A stretch of 64,000 nucleotides of DNA from an uncultured Clostridia bacterium (GCA_934271275.1 CAKQRD010000010.1:19931-83930); one strand, 5' to 3'; positions 27,799 to 37,392 are shown, counted from the first letter of the stretch. Numbers and translations: made by a program. Notes: generated by a model not told the origin, from the letters alone.

Positions 27799-29178
27799 TT
27801 ACGGCAGTATCGCTATGGATACCGAGCAGTAAATGATAAGCGAGAGCGCGTCTACGATAGTCGTTATAAACGGACTTGCCACGACTGCGGGGTCTAACTT
27901 GCATTTTTTTGCAAGGAGCGGCAGAATACAGCCCACGAGCTTTGCGAGAATTATCGTCGCCATAAGCACCAGAGAGACGATTGCCGCGACTTCTACCGTC
28001 ACGCCGTCGTTATACAGCCTGTCGATAAGAAGGATTTTGGCAAAACAAACCGCGGCAACGGTCAAAGACAGGAAAAACGCCGCGCGAAGTTCCTTCCATA
28101 TAACCTTTAATATATCCTTAAATTCCACTTCTCCCAAAGCGAGCGCGCGGACTATCGTAACCGAGCTTTGACTGCCCGCATTGCCTGCCGTGTCCATAAG
28201 CATCGGCACGAAGGCGTACAGCGTCGCGCCCGAAACGAGAAGAGAAAGTTTTCCTTCGTAGCCCGAAAGTATCATACTCGTAAAAGTAGCGGAGACCATC
28301 AGGAGCAAAAGCCATGGGATTCTCGCTTTCCAGATATTCCATACCGACTGTTTGAGGTACGGCTTTTCGGTAGGAAGCATAGCCGCCATTTTCTGAATAT
28401 CTTCGGTAGCTTCTTCCTGCAAAACGTCTACCGCGTCGTCTACCGTGACTATTCCGACGAGACACCCCTCTTTATCCACCACGGGCAGGGCTAAAAAGTC
28501 GTACTTCGAGAATTTCATCGCGACCTGCTCTTTGTCTTCTAACGTAGAGGCGGTTATGACGCTGGAATCCATAATGTTTTCCACGAGGTCGGTTTTTTCG
28601 GAAAGCAGAAGTTTTTTCACCGTAACCACGCCTATAAGCCGTTTTTTGCCGTCGGTGACGTAGCAGGTGTAAATCGTTTCTTTATCGGGCCCCGTGCGGC
28701 GGATTTTGTCGAAGGCTTCTTCCACCGTCATTTTGGCGGAGAAAGAAACGTATTCGGTCGTCATAATAGAACCCGCGGAATCGTCGGGGTATTCTAAAAG
28801 CTCGTTAATCTGCTTGCGGTTTTCGGGATCGGAGTTTTTAAGGATTCTCTTGACCACGTTCGCGGGCATTTCGTCGATAATATCTACGGTATCGTCGAGA
28901 TACATATCGTCGATGACGGCTTTAAGTTCTTTATCGGTGAAGGCTTTTATAAGAGCCTCCTGCGTGTCGGAATCTATTTCGATAAATACGTCGGAAGCGA
29001 GTTCCTTTGGAAGCAGGCGGAAGAACATAAGCTGTTCTTTCTCGTCGAGCCGTTCTTCCATAAAGCTTGCAATATCGGCAGGCTCGGTGTCTAGAAGCTT
29101 GATGCGAAGGTCTGCGAACCTTCTTGCCTCGAAATCCGCGGACAGATTGTCGAAGAGTTCCATAATTTCGTCAGTCAT
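27799..29178 (-). CDS. mgtE: Magnesium transporter MgtE
   Basis: This 459-residue protein is a CBS-domain magnesium channel. The N-terminal helical superhelix domain (residues about 1-130), two CBS domains (about 135-255) and five C-terminal membrane helices are all visible, including the conserved PMLMDTAGNAGSQSS stretch of the pore region. The open frame extends upstream to 29265, but I chose the ATG at 29178 with AAAGGAGAGTATT upstream; the longer start would be inside the terminator of the leader. The leader is an M-box riboswitch, which fits control by cytosolic Mg2+. Confidence 0.95.
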   Translation of the reverse strand: MTDEIMELFDNLSADFEARRFADLRIKLLDTEPADIASFMEERLDEKEQLMFFRLLPKELASDVFIEIDSDTQEALIKAFTDKELKAVIDDMYLDDTVDIIDEMPANVVKRILKNSDPENRKQINELLEYPDDSAGSIMTTEYVSFSAKMTVEEAFDKIRRTGPDKETIYTCYVTDGKKRLIGVVTVKKLLLSEKTDLVENIMDSSVITASTLEDKEQVAMKFSKYDFLALPVVDKEGCLVGIVTVDDAVDVLQEEATEDIQKMAAMLPTEKPYLKQSVWNIWKARIPWLLLLMVSATFTSMILSGYEGKLSLLVSGATLYAFVPMLMDTAGNAGSQSSVTIVRALALGEVEFKDILKVIWKELRAAFFLSLTVAAVCFAKILLIDRLYNDGVTVEVAAIVSLVLMATIILAKLVGCILPLLAKKCKLDPAVVASPFITTIVDALSLIIYCSVSIAILP

Positions 29179-29197
29179 AATACTCTCCTTTTCCGGT

Positions 29198-29226
29198 AAA
29201 AAAAACCGCCGAACGAACGGCGGGCG
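29198..29226 (-). terminator. Riboswitch-controlled terminator before mgtE
   Basis: On the minus strand, CCGCCGTTCG and CGTTCGGCGG form a hairpin followed by eight T residues, placed between the M-box and the mgtE start. It is the likely expression platform: Mg2+ binding would leave it free to form. Confidence 0.85.
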
Positions 29227-29249
29227 AAAAATACTGTACTCAAAGAGAA

Positions 29250-29410
29250 GAGCGCAAGCAACCATTCTGGCTTTAACTCCGCAGGGCGGTGAAGTTGCGT
29301 TAAATTGCGCCTTGTGTTCGACGCAGTCTGTTTACCTTCTCATAGTGTCTCCACTACTTCGCGGCAGCAACCCGTATCCCTGCGGTAGCCTTACCTACCG
29401 GAGATTTATT
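29250..29410 (-). promoter_or_regulatory. M-box (ykoK) Mg2+ riboswitch
   Basis: On the minus strand the leader contains GGTAAGGCTACC, then GGGATACGGGTTGCTGCC, and later GGAGTTAAAGCCAG, the conserved elements of the M-box aptamer. CTCCG near its 5' end can pair with CGGAG near 29280 to close the structure. It lies directly after a promoter and before an intrinsic terminator and mgtE, the classical arrangement for M-box control of Mg2+ uptake genes. Confidence 0.88.
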
Positions 29411-29424
29411 CTTTTGATACTTTA

Positions 29425-29453
29425 ATTTTACTCCGTAATTATAAAAGTGTCAA
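29425..29453 (-). promoter_or_regulatory. mgtE promoter
   Basis: On the minus strand TTGACA (29453-29448) and TAAAAT (29430-29425) are 17 bases apart, placing the transcript start just before the M-box. Confidence 0.75.
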
Positions 29454-29493
29454 CAATATTATAATACGCGCGCGAAAAATTTTCGGTGACGGC

Positions 29494-29528
29494 GAAAAAA
29501 ATTTCCCGCCGCGATTTGCGGCGGGAAA
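29494..29528 (-). terminator. Transketolase terminator
   Basis: On the minus strand TTTCCCGCCG pairs with CGGCGGGAAA and is followed by seven T residues, about 30 bases after the tkt stop codon. Confidence 0.88.
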
Positions 29529-29556
29529 CCGAAATTATAATTTTTAATTCGTAAAA

Positions 29557-31527
29557 TTACTTTTTGAGAACGGATTTGGCGGTGGCGACTACGTTTTCCA
29601 CCGTAAATCCGAATTTCTCGAAAAGTCGTCCTGCGGGAGCGGACGCGCCGAAAGTTTCCATTCCCACGACCTTGCCGTCGAGTCCGACGTATTTATACCA
29701 GCCGAGCGGCGAACCCGCTTCGATTGCCACTCTCGCTCTCACGCCGTCGGGGAGAACGCTCTTTTTATATTTCTCGCTCTGCGCTTCGAAATCTTCCATA
29801 CAGGGCATAGAAACGACTCTCGCGTCGATACCCTCGTTTTTGAGTTCGGCTTTCGCCTTAACCGCCAAAGATACTTCGCTGCCCGTCGCGATGAGTATGA
29901 CGTCGGGAGTCTTTTTGTCGCTGTCCGCAAGGATATATCCGCCCTTGAACGCTTCTTTGCCCGTACCTTCGAGCATCGGGAGCGTCTGACGTGATAAAAA
30001 GAGTGCGGAGGGGTGTTTTCCGGTAAGCGCGGCTATCCACGCGGCGGTCGTTTCTCTGCCGTCCGCGGGGCGATATACGTTCATATCGGGCATCGCGCGG
30101 AGTCCCGCGAGGTGTTCTATCGGCTGATGGGTAGGTCCGTCTTCGCCCACGCCTATCGAATCGTGCGTTAAGATATAGACGACGGGAAGCTCCATAATCG
30201 CGGACATACGCATAGCGTTCTTCATATAATCGGAGAACACCGCGAAGGTCGCGCAGTAGGGGATAAGTCCGCCGTGGAGATACATACCGTTTACGATAGC
30301 CGCCATAGCGTGTTCGCGGATACCGAAGTGCATATTAGAACCGCTTCTGTCGGTCGCGGAATAGCTGCCGCGGTCTTTTATGTTGGATTTGTTTGCGGGC
30401 GCGAGGTCTGCGCTGCCGCCGATAAGATTCGGAATATATTTTGCGAGCTTGTTGAGAACGGTCGCGCTGTAACCTCTCGAAGCGTCGTCTTTCTCGAACT
30501 GCCAAAGTTCTTCGACGTTTTTAAGGTCGGGAAGCTCGCGTTTTTTCCAAGAAATATACTCTTTCGCGAGTTCGGGGTAAGCCTTTTCGTATTCCGCGAA
30601 CATAGCTTTCCACGCTCTTTCCGCTTTTCTGCCTTTGCTCGCGAACTTTTTGCAATGCTTAAAGACTTCTTCGGGAACTTCAAACGGCGCGTAATCCCAG
30701 CCGAGTTCTTTCTTTAACGCGGCAAGGTTTTCTTCTCCGAGCGGCGAGCCGTGGCAGCTTGCCTTGCCCGCGAGCGGCGAACCGTAGCCGATGACCGATT
30801 TAACGATGATAAGCGAAGGCTTTTCGGTTTCCGCTTTCGCTTTCTTTATCGCGCGGTTAAGCGCGGCGAGGTCGTTTGCGTCTTTAACCTTTATAACCTG
30901 CCAGCCCATAGCCTCGTGGCGTTTGCCCACGTCCTCGGTAAAGGTGATGTCGGTGCTGCCCTCTATGGTAATATCGTTGTCGTCGTAGAAAACGATAAGC
31001 TTGCCGAGTTTAAGAGAACCCGCGATGGAAGCGGCTTCGTTTTCGATGCCTTCCTGCATACAGCCGTCGCCGCAAACCGCGTAGGTGTAGTGGTCTACGA
31101 CGGGAAAGCCCTCTTTGTTGAATTTATTCGCGAGATAGTTTTCCGCGATAGCCATACCGACGGCGTTGGCGATACCTTGTCCGAGAGGTCCGGTACTCGT
31201 TTCGACGCCGGGGCAGACGCGGTATTCGGGGTGTCCCGCGGTGCGCGAGCCGAGCTGACGAAAGTTCATAATATCTTCTTTTTTAAGACCGAAGCCGAAA
31301 AGATAGTATAAAGAATAGTCGAGCATAGACGCGTGACCTGCGGACAGCACGAATCTGTCGCGGTTGTCGAAAGCGGTGTCCTTGGGGTTGAAAACCATAT
31401 TCGTGAAAGCCGCGTAGCCGATAGGCGCAGCGCCGAGAGGCATACCGGGGTGACCGGATTTAGCCTTCTCTATAGCTTCCGCGGATAAAACCCTTATCGC
31501 GTTGACCGTTAGTTGTTTGATTTCCAT
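29557..31527 (-). CDS. tkt: Transketolase
   Basis: This 656-residue enzyme moves two-carbon units between sugar phosphates in the pentose phosphate pathway, using thiamine diphosphate. The binding motif GDGCMQEG with the following N is visible about 155 residues in, and the substrate-site sequences SAGHASMLDY and LTHDSIGVGEDGPTHQP are present. Length is normal. The ATG at 31527 has CGGAGGATTAT upstream and gives the family start; an in-frame extension to 31629 reads into the promoter. It is transcribed as a single gene, divergent from proS. Confidence 0.97.
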   Translation of the reverse strand: MEIKQLTVNAIRVLSAEAIEKAKSGHPGMPLGAAPIGYAAFTNMVFNPKDTAFDNRDRFVLSAGHASMLDYSLYYLFGFGLKKEDIMNFRQLGSRTAGHPEYRVCPGVETSTGPLGQGIANAVGMAIAENYLANKFNKEGFPVVDHYTYAVCGDGCMQEGIENEAASIAGSLKLGKLIVFYDDNDITIEGSTDITFTEDVGKRHEAMGWQVIKVKDANDLAALNRAIKKAKAETEKPSLIIVKSVIGYGSPLAGKASCHGSPLGEENLAALKKELGWDYAPFEVPEEVFKHCKKFASKGRKAERAWKAMFAEYEKAYPELAKEYISWKKRELPDLKNVEELWQFEKDDASRGYSATVLNKLAKYIPNLIGGSADLAPANKSNIKDRGSYSATDRSGSNMHFGIREHAMAAIVNGMYLHGGLIPYCATFAVFSDYMKNAMRMSAIMELPVVYILTHDSIGVGEDGPTHQPIEHLAGLRAMPDMNVYRPADGRETTAAWIAALTGKHPSALFLSRQTLPMLEGTGKEAFKGGYILADSDKKTPDVILIATGSEVSLAVKAKAELKNEGIDARVVSMPCMEDFEAQSEKYKKSVLPDGVRARVAIEAGSPLGWYKYVGLDGKVVGMETFGASAPAGRLFEKFGFTVENVVATAKSVLKK

Positions 31528-31600
31528 ATAATCCTCCGAAATCGGGCGCGGGCGGGAAATTAGCGAAAGCGTTTCCTCTGCGCCCTTGTATATTGATTCT

Positions 31601-31629
31601 ATTATATAGTATATCGGCGGGATTTTCAA
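31601..31629 (-). promoter_or_regulatory. tkt promoter
   Basis: On the minus strand TTGAAA (31629-31624) and a perfect TATAAT (31606-31601) are 17 bases apart. It lies back to back with the proS promoter, with 40 bases between their -35 boxes. Confidence 0.7.
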
Positions 31630-31669
31630 GCCTTTTTTAAGTCTTTTCGGGTAAAATATTATAAAAAAC

Positions 31670-31698
31670 TTGACATAAACTCACGCCTGTGGTTTAAT
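31670..31698 (+). promoter_or_regulatory. proS promoter
   Basis: TTGACA at 31670-31675 and TTTAAT at 31693-31698 have a 17-base spacer. The following leader is short and rich in ATAT words, without a T-box. Confidence 0.6.
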
Positions 31699-31803
31699 TA
31701 TAGAATAGCAGAGGTATAGTTAGTTATATTGAGATATATCGGGATATATAGAATATAGAGCTTATAATTATAAACCTTGAAAAACGATTTACACGGAGAA
31801 GGT

Positions 31804-33234
31804 ATGGAAGACAAGAAGTTCGTAAAAGAGATAGCGGACATAGAAACGAATTTTACTCAATGGTTCACGGACGTGGTGTTAAAAACCGAACTCGTAGACT
31901 ACGGTCCCGTTAAAGGCACTATGGTAATAAGACCTTACGGCTACGCGATTTGGGAAAACATTCAGAAAGATATGGATAAAAGGTTTAAGGAAACGGGCGC
32001 GGAGAACGCGTATTTCCCCCTGCTTATCCCGATGAGCTTTTTTACGAAAGAGGCGGAACACGTCGAAGGGTTCGCGCCCGAGGTCGCGGTGGTCACGCAC
32101 GCGGGCGGGGCAAAGCTCGAAGAGCCGCTTGCTATTCGTCCTACCAGCGAAACGATAATCGGAACGATGTACTCGAAGTGGATACAGTCTTACAGAGATT
32201 TGCCCGTGATGATGAATCAATGGTGCAACGTTATGCGTTGGGAAAAGACAACCCGTCCGTTCCTCCGTACGAGCGAGTTTTTGTGGCAGGAAGGGCATAC
32301 CGTCCACGCGACCGAAGAGGAAGCGATGGAAGAAACGATGAGAATGCTTAACGTTTATAAAACGTTTGCGGAAGAAACGCTCGCTATCCCCGTTTTCACG
32401 GGGAGAAAAACCGAAAAGGAAAAATTCGCGGGCGCGGTCGCAACGTTCGGAATGGAAGCGATGATGCTCGACGGAAAGAGCCTGCAAGCGGGTACTTCGC
32501 ACTATTTAGGACAGAATTTCTCCAAGGCGTTCGACATAAAATATCTCGATAAAGACGGAAAGCTCAAATACGGCTATACCACGAGCTGGGGAACTTCCAC
32601 CCGTATGATAGGCGCGATAATAATGGCGCACGGCGATCAGAGAGGACTCGTTCTGCCGCCGAGAGTCGCTCCCGTTCAGGCGGTTATCATTCCCGTCGCG
32701 GCGCATAAGGGCGGCGTTACGGAAAAGGCGCAGGAAATAGAGAGCGCGCTCAAAGCCGCGGGCGTGAGGGTAAAAACCGACCTTCGCGAAATGAGTCCCG
32801 GCTGGAAGTTCAACGAATGGGAAATGAAAGGCGTTCCCGTGCGTATAGAGATAGGTCCGAGAGACATAGAAGCGGGACACGCGGTGATTATGAGAAGAGA
32901 CACTCTCGAAAAGAGTACCGTTTCTCTCGAAAGCCTTGCGGAAACCGTAACGAAGCTTCTCGATACTATTCAGAAGGATATGCTGGAAGCTTCGAGAGCG
33001 AGAAGAGATAAAAAAGTCGTTCACGCGGATACCCTTCAAGGTATATTAGACGGCGTAGAAGGGCAGAATTTCGTAAAGGCGGGCTGGTGCGGTTGCCGCG
33101 AGTGCGAGGACAAGGTAAAAGAATTCGCTTCCGCGACCGCGAGAGTTATGTGCGACGAAGAGGGCGTTCCCGAGCGTTGCGCTATCTGCGGAAAACCCGC
33201 AAAGCATAACGTCATTTTCGCGAGAGCTTATTAA
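31804..33234 (+). CDS. proS: Prolyl-tRNA synthetase, archaeal/eukaryotic-like type
   Basis: This 476-residue class II enzyme charges tRNA-Pro. It belongs to the shorter, archaeal/eukaryotic-like class: there is no editing insertion domain, and the C-terminal domain with CGCRECEDK and CAICGK cysteines (a zinc-binding site) ends in a tyrosine, as in that class. Motif 2 is in the RWEKTTRPFLRTSEFLWQEG region. The ATG at 31804 is preferred because of CGGAGAAGGT upstream; an alternative start at 31777 adds nine residues. Similar proS genes are common in Bacillota. Confidence 0.95.
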   Translation: MEDKKFVKEIADIETNFTQWFTDVVLKTELVDYGPVKGTMVIRPYGYAIWENIQKDMDKRFKETGAENAYFPLLIPMSFFTKEAEHVEGFAPEVAVVTHAGGAKLEEPLAIRPTSETIIGTMYSKWIQSYRDLPVMMNQWCNVMRWEKTTRPFLRTSEFLWQEGHTVHATEEEAMEETMRMLNVYKTFAEETLAIPVFTGRKTEKEKFAGAVATFGMEAMMLDGKSLQAGTSHYLGQNFSKAFDIKYLDKDGKLKYGYTTSWGTSTRMIGAIIMAHGDQRGLVLPPRVAPVQAVIIPVAAHKGGVTEKAQEIESALKAAGVRVKTDLREMSPGWKFNEWEMKGVPVRIEIGPRDIEAGHAVIMRRDTLEKSTVSLESLAETVTKLLDTIQKDMLEASRARRDKKVVHADTLQGILDGVEGQNFVKAGWCGCRECEDKVKEFASATARVMCDEEGVPERCAICGKPAKHNVIFARAY

Positions 33235-33336
33235 AAACGTATTAAAAAAAGCTTAATAAAAAAAGCGCGCCCCTTTCGGGAACGGGGCGATAGATTGAGA
33301 GAAAAGGGGAAATTTTTCGGAGAAGATTACGATTAA

Positions 33337-34200
33337 ATGTTAATTTTCAAAAAAGAGATAAGTAGCGGCGTTGAGTATCAGCTTGCCGAAATGGGCAAAA
33401 CGGAGGTCTATATCATTGCGGCGATAGTGCTTGCGGTGGCGCTGACCTTTTACGCCCTGCGCTCGGTAGGACTTTTCACTCTTTCGAGAAGAAAGAGCTA
33501 TAAATTCGCGTGGCTTTCCTTCGTGCCGTGCGCGTGGCTGTACTGCGCGTGCCGCCTTATCGGTGAAACCAAGCTTTTCGGCGTAAGCTTCAAAAAGCTC
33601 GCGCTGTGGGTAACGATAGTTTTCGCCGTCGGCGAGGCGTTGTCTCTCGTTTATAATTTTATCGAATGGTATCCCGTGGTAGGGTATTTTACGCAGGGCG
33701 GCGAGGTGACTGTTTTAACGGGCGTGAGCGGCGGCGCGTACGTCTTAACGGGCGACGATTTTACGAATCCGTTTCCTCCCGTAAACCTGCCGATTTTTAA
33801 GGTAATAAACGTAATCACCTATTTCACGAGCCTTTTCACTACGCTCGTAACGGTGTTTTTGTATATCAATCTGTTCAGGAACTACTGGCCGCAGCATTAT
33901 ATACTCGCTTCGGTGCTGTCGTTTTTCGGGCTGTTCGGCGTGTTCGTGTTCGTTATAAGGAACAAGTCCGAAATGAAGTATTCCGATTATCTCCGTTCGC
34001 GATACGGCAACGTTTACGGTCCGTATTCCAACCCGTATTACAGAAACGGCAACGGCGGGTATAACGGAGGCGGCTACGGCGGAAATTACGAAAGACCGCC
34101 CGAAACTCCGTTCAAGGATTTTGCGGAGCGCGGCGAAGTAGACCCCGGCGATCCGTTTTCGGAATTTTCGGACGACGATAAAAAAGACGATAACAAATAG
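33337..34200 (+). CDS. Membrane protein of unknown function with Gly/Asn/Tyr-rich tail
   Basis: I do not recognise this 287-residue protein. It has about five hydrophobic segments (near residues 25-45, 55-75, 85-105, 150-175 and 190-210). A cytoplasmic-looking tail follows, first rich in Tyr, Asn and Gly (repeated NGGYNGGGYGG-like sequence) and then acidic and Asp-rich to the end. The start at 33337 has CGGAGAAG at 33318-33325; a later ATG at residue 18 is possible. It lies between proS and mnmE in the same direction, with 68 bases before mnmE. Confidence 0.65.
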   Translation: MLIFKKEISSGVEYQLAEMGKTEVYIIAAIVLAVALTFYALRSVGLFTLSRRKSYKFAWLSFVPCAWLYCACRLIGETKLFGVSFKKLALWVTIVFAVGEALSLVYNFIEWYPVVGYFTQGGEVTVLTGVSGGAYVLTGDDFTNPFPPVNLPIFKVINVITYFTSLFTTLVTVFLYINLFRNYWPQHYILASVLSFFGLFGVFVFVIRNKSEMKYSDYLRSRYGNVYGPYSNPYYRNGNGGYNGGGYGGNYERPPETPFKDFAERGEVDPGDPFSEFSDDDKKDDNK

Positions 34201-34268
34201 AACGAAACGCGGGGCGGTCAAAAAAATGCCGTTCTGCTTTTCGGCGTTTTCAGGGAAAATTTATTTAA

Positions 34269-35600
34269 ATGAAGAACGATAACATAGCCGCAATATCCAC
34301 GGCGGCGGGCGCGGCGGGCGTCGCGGTGATAAGAATAAGCGGAGACAGCTCCCTTTCGGTTGCGGAAAAGCTTTTCCGCCCCGTCGGCAAAACCCCCGTC
34401 AAAGATTTTATCCCGAATTTTATGTACGCGGGGGAGATAGACGCGGGCGATTTCAAGGACTTCGGGCTGTGCGTGTATTTCAAAGCGCCCAAAAGCTTTA
34501 CGGGCGAGGACACGGTGGAATTTCATTCCCACGGCGGCGTGGCGATTTCCCGCGGGATATTGAAAAAAATTCTTTCTTCGGGCGCAAGGCTCGCAAAAAA
34601 CGGCGAGTTTACCCGCAGAGCGTTTATGAACGGCAAACTTTCGCTCGCTTCGAGCGAGGGGCTTATAGACATGATAAACGCGGAATCGACCGCGGGCGTT
34701 AAGGCGGGGTATTCCTTATACCGCGAAAAGCTTACGAAAGACGTTACGGAAATGCAGGAAGGGCTTACCGCCGCGCTTTCGCAGATAGACGCGGATATGG
34801 ACTTTCCCGAAGAGGGCTTAGAGGAAACTTCGAGAGAAGCGGTATCTCTTGCGCTCGACGCGGCGATAGAAAAAACGGACGCGCTCCTTGCGACGTTCAA
34901 AACGGGAAGCCGCGTTAAAAACGGCGTAAAGGTCGGCATAGTGGGAAAACCGAACGTCGGCAAAAGCTCGCTTCTTAACGCCCTTCTCGGCTTCGACAAG
35001 GCTATCGTTTCGGGAATTGCGGGAACTACGCGCGACGTGGTGGAAGGTTCGCTCGATATAGGCGGCGTGAAATTTTTCCTTTCGGACACGGCGGGGATAA
35101 GAGAAGCGGACGGAATAGAGGGCTTCGGCGTGGAGCTTTCCAAAAAAGCGCTCAACGAAAACGATATTTTGCTGTTCCTCGTGGCGGCGGGAGATATAAC
35201 CGCGGAGGACGAGCAGGTTTATTCCCTCTGCAAGGATAAAAACGCGCTTTTCATCGTGAATAAGACCGACGAAAGCGACAAGACGGACGGGCGCGCGGAC
35301 TTATACGTTTCGGCAAAAACGGGCGAGGGGATAGAAGAGCTTAAAAAGCTGTTATACGAACGCACGGTATCGGAAACCGATTTAAGCGGCGATTTTTTGT
35401 GCGAGGAGCGGCACTACGAAGCTTTAACCCGCGCGAAAGAAAGTCTTTCGTCGGCGAAAAGGGGCGTCGAAACCGAGCCATTAGACGTGCTTGCGATAGA
35501 TATAACCGCGGGGTGGCAAGCCTTGGGCGAAATAACGGGCAAAACTGCTTCGGAGGACATAATAGACGACATATTCTCGCGCTTCTGCGTGGGAAAATAG
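34269..35600 (+). CDS. mnmE: tRNA modification GTPase MnmE
   Basis: This 443-residue GTPase works with MnmG to put a carboxymethylaminomethyl group on wobble uridine 34 of certain tRNAs. An N-terminal folate-binding domain (about 1-118) is followed by a helical domain and an inserted G domain with VGKPNVGKSS, DTAG and NKTD motifs. The catalytic CxGK motif is present at the very end as FCVGK. mnmG is not adjacent. The gene ends 10 bases before the LysR gene. Confidence 0.96.
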   Translation: MKNDNIAAISTAAGAAGVAVIRISGDSSLSVAEKLFRPVGKTPVKDFIPNFMYAGEIDAGDFKDFGLCVYFKAPKSFTGEDTVEFHSHGGVAISRGILKKILSSGARLAKNGEFTRRAFMNGKLSLASSEGLIDMINAESTAGVKAGYSLYREKLTKDVTEMQEGLTAALSQIDADMDFPEEGLEETSREAVSLALDAAIEKTDALLATFKTGSRVKNGVKVGIVGKPNVGKSSLLNALLGFDKAIVSGIAGTTRDVVEGSLDIGGVKFFLSDTAGIREADGIEGFGVELSKKALNENDILLFLVAAGDITAEDEQVYSLCKDKNALFIVNKTDESDKTDGRADLYVSAKTGEGIEELKKLLYERTVSETDLSGDFLCEERHYEALTRAKESLSSAKRGVETEPLDVLAIDITAGWQALGEITGKTASEDIIDDIFSRFCVGK

Positions 35601-35610
35601 AGGAGGAAGA

Positions 35611-36507
35611 ATGGCGAACTTAGAGCTTTACAAGGCGTTTTACACGGTTGCGAAGTGCGGAAGCTTAACGAAGGCGGCGGAAGAGCTGTATATATCCCAG
35701 CCCGCCGTTTCGCAGGCGATAAAGCAGCTGGAAACACAGCTCGGCGGCACGCTTTTTAACCGCACGCACAAGGGAATGGAGCTTTCGGAAACGGGCGGCA
35801 AGCAAATTTTCCCGCTCGTCGAGCAGGCGTTAAAGCTGTTCGAGCAGGTGGAAAGCAAATACGCGGAGCTTAAAGACACCGCCACGGGCGTGGTGAGAAT
35901 ATGCGCTTCGGACACGGTAGCCACGCATTTTCTTCTTCCGTACATCAAAAAATATCACGAGCTTTATCCGGACGTGAACCTGATTTTGCAGAACGGCACT
36001 TCTGGCGAGACGATAGAACTGCTTAAAAACAAAAAAGGCGACATAGGTTTCGTAAATCTTCCGATAGACGATTCGGACGTGAACCTTTTGTCCACGGTTA
36101 TGCAGCTGCACGACACCTTCGTCGCGAGCGACAGATTTTCCGAGCTGTTCGAGGGAACGATTGATTTGAGAAGATTGCAGGATTACCCGCTTTTAATGCT
36201 CGAACTTTCGACCTCCACTCGGCAGGCGATAGTTTCTTTCGCCCATTCGCAGGGGATTCACCTGCACCCCGAAATAGAGCTTGCTTCCTTGGAACTTATG
36301 GCGGAGCTTGCAAAATCGGGCATAGGCATAGCGTGCATACCGAAAGAGTTCGTCAAGCACGAGATAGAAAGCGGCAGTCTTAAAGAAATAGTCACTTCGC
36401 CCGCGCTTCCCACCCGCGCGATAGGCTTGTGTCTTCCTAAAAACGACAACCTGACCTTTGCGGTGAAAGAGTTCTTAAAGCTCATAAACGCGGAAACGCA
36501 GGCGTAA
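35611..36507 (+). CDS. LysR-family transcriptional regulator
   Basis: This 298-residue protein has the N-terminal winged HTH of LysR regulators (residues about 1-60, with SLTKAAEELYISQPAVSQAI) and a C-terminal co-inducer domain (about 88-290). The target is not evident: the gene is not divergent from a metabolic gene but follows mnmE by 10 bases with GAGGAGGAAGA before the ATG. The next gene is uppP after an AT-rich gap. Confidence 0.9.
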   Translation: MANLELYKAFYTVAKCGSLTKAAEELYISQPAVSQAIKQLETQLGGTLFNRTHKGMELSETGGKQIFPLVEQALKLFEQVESKYAELKDTATGVVRICASDTVATHFLLPYIKKYHELYPDVNLILQNGTSGETIELLKNKKGDIGFVNLPIDDSDVNLLSTVMQLHDTFVASDRFSELFEGTIDLRRLQDYPLLMLELSTSTRQAIVSFAHSQGIHLHPEIELASLELMAELAKSGIGIACIPKEFVKHEIESGSLKEIVTSPALPTRAIGLCLPKNDNLTFAVKEFLKLINAETQA

Positions 36508-36600
36508 AATATAAAATAAAAATATAAAATAGTAAAATATAGAATATAAAATATAGAATACAAGTAAATAAAAAGCATAGAAAAACGTAAAAAAAGGAGA
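36508..36600. repeat. AT-rich low-complexity spacer
   Basis: The spacer consists mostly of repeated AAAATATA-like words (AAATATAAAATA, AGAATATAAAATAT), ending in the uppP ribosome binding site AAAAAAGGAGAAGG. No promoter could be singled out because many TATAAT-like words occur. Confidence 0.55.
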
Positions 36601-36606
36601 AGGTTT

Positions 36607-37392
36607 ATGGAAATCTGGCAGGCGATAATTCTGGGCGCGGTTCAGGGCTTTGCGGAATTTCTGCCCATATCTTCGAGCGGACATCTGATTTTAATTCAGC
36701 ACTGGTTCGGCATAACCGACAACGTAACCTTTTACAGCATAATGCTGCATATCGGCACGCTTATTCCCGTTATCGTGGTTTTGTGGCGGGAAATTATAGG
36801 GCTTTTCAAAAAACCGTTCAATAAAATGCTGTACCTGATAATCGCCACCGTTCCCGCAGGAATAGTCGGCATAATATTTACCAAGGTATTCGACCTCGAC
36901 ACTCTTTTTTCGGAACATATCTGGCTTCTCGCGGTAGCGTTTTTATTGACGGCGGCGGAGCTTCTGTTTGCGGAAACGAGGGCGAAAAAGGTCGAGCTTA
37001 TAAACCCGATAAACTGTAAAACCGCGCTTATTATGGGCTGCGGTCAGGCGATAGGAGTGTTCCCCGGCATTTCGAGAAGCGGAACGACGGCGACCTTCGG
37101 CACGATAGGCAAGGTCGAAAGAGAATCGAACGCGAACTTTACCTTTATAATGAGCGTTCCTATAATTCTCGCGGCGGCGCTTTTAGAAGGGATAAAGTGC
37201 ATAAAGGGCGACGCGGTCGGCGAGATTGCCGCGCTTCCTCTGATACTCGGCGTACTCACCGCGATGATAACGGGATACATAGCCATAAAATTTATGCTCA
37301 ACATAATAAAGAAAGCAAATTATAAATGGTTTTCGCTGTATCTCGCGCTTATGGCAATAGCGACGGTGGTTACGGCGATAGCGGAGAAATGA
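36607..37392 (+). CDS. uppP: Undecaprenyl-diphosphatase UppP/BacA
   Basis: This 261-residue membrane enzyme removes a phosphate from undecaprenyl diphosphate, recycling the lipid carrier for peptidoglycan. The two signature motifs are present: GFAEFLPISSSGHL at about residues 14-27 and FPGISRSGTT in the second half. About eight hydrophobic segments follow the family layout. The enzyme is a known determinant of bacitracin tolerance. Its stop codon overlaps the start of a small gene (ATGA at 37389-37392). Confidence 0.95.
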   Translation: MEIWQAIILGAVQGFAEFLPISSSGHLILIQHWFGITDNVTFYSIMLHIGTLIPVIVVLWREIIGLFKKPFNKMLYLIIATVPAGIVGIIFTKVFDLDTLFSEHIWLLAVAFLLTAAELLFAETRAKKVELINPINCKTALIMGCGQAIGVFPGISRSGTTATFGTIGKVERESNANFTFIMSVPIILAAALLEGIKCIKGDAVGEIAALPLILGVLTAMITGYIAIKFMLNIIKKANYKWFSLYLALMAIATVVTAIAEK

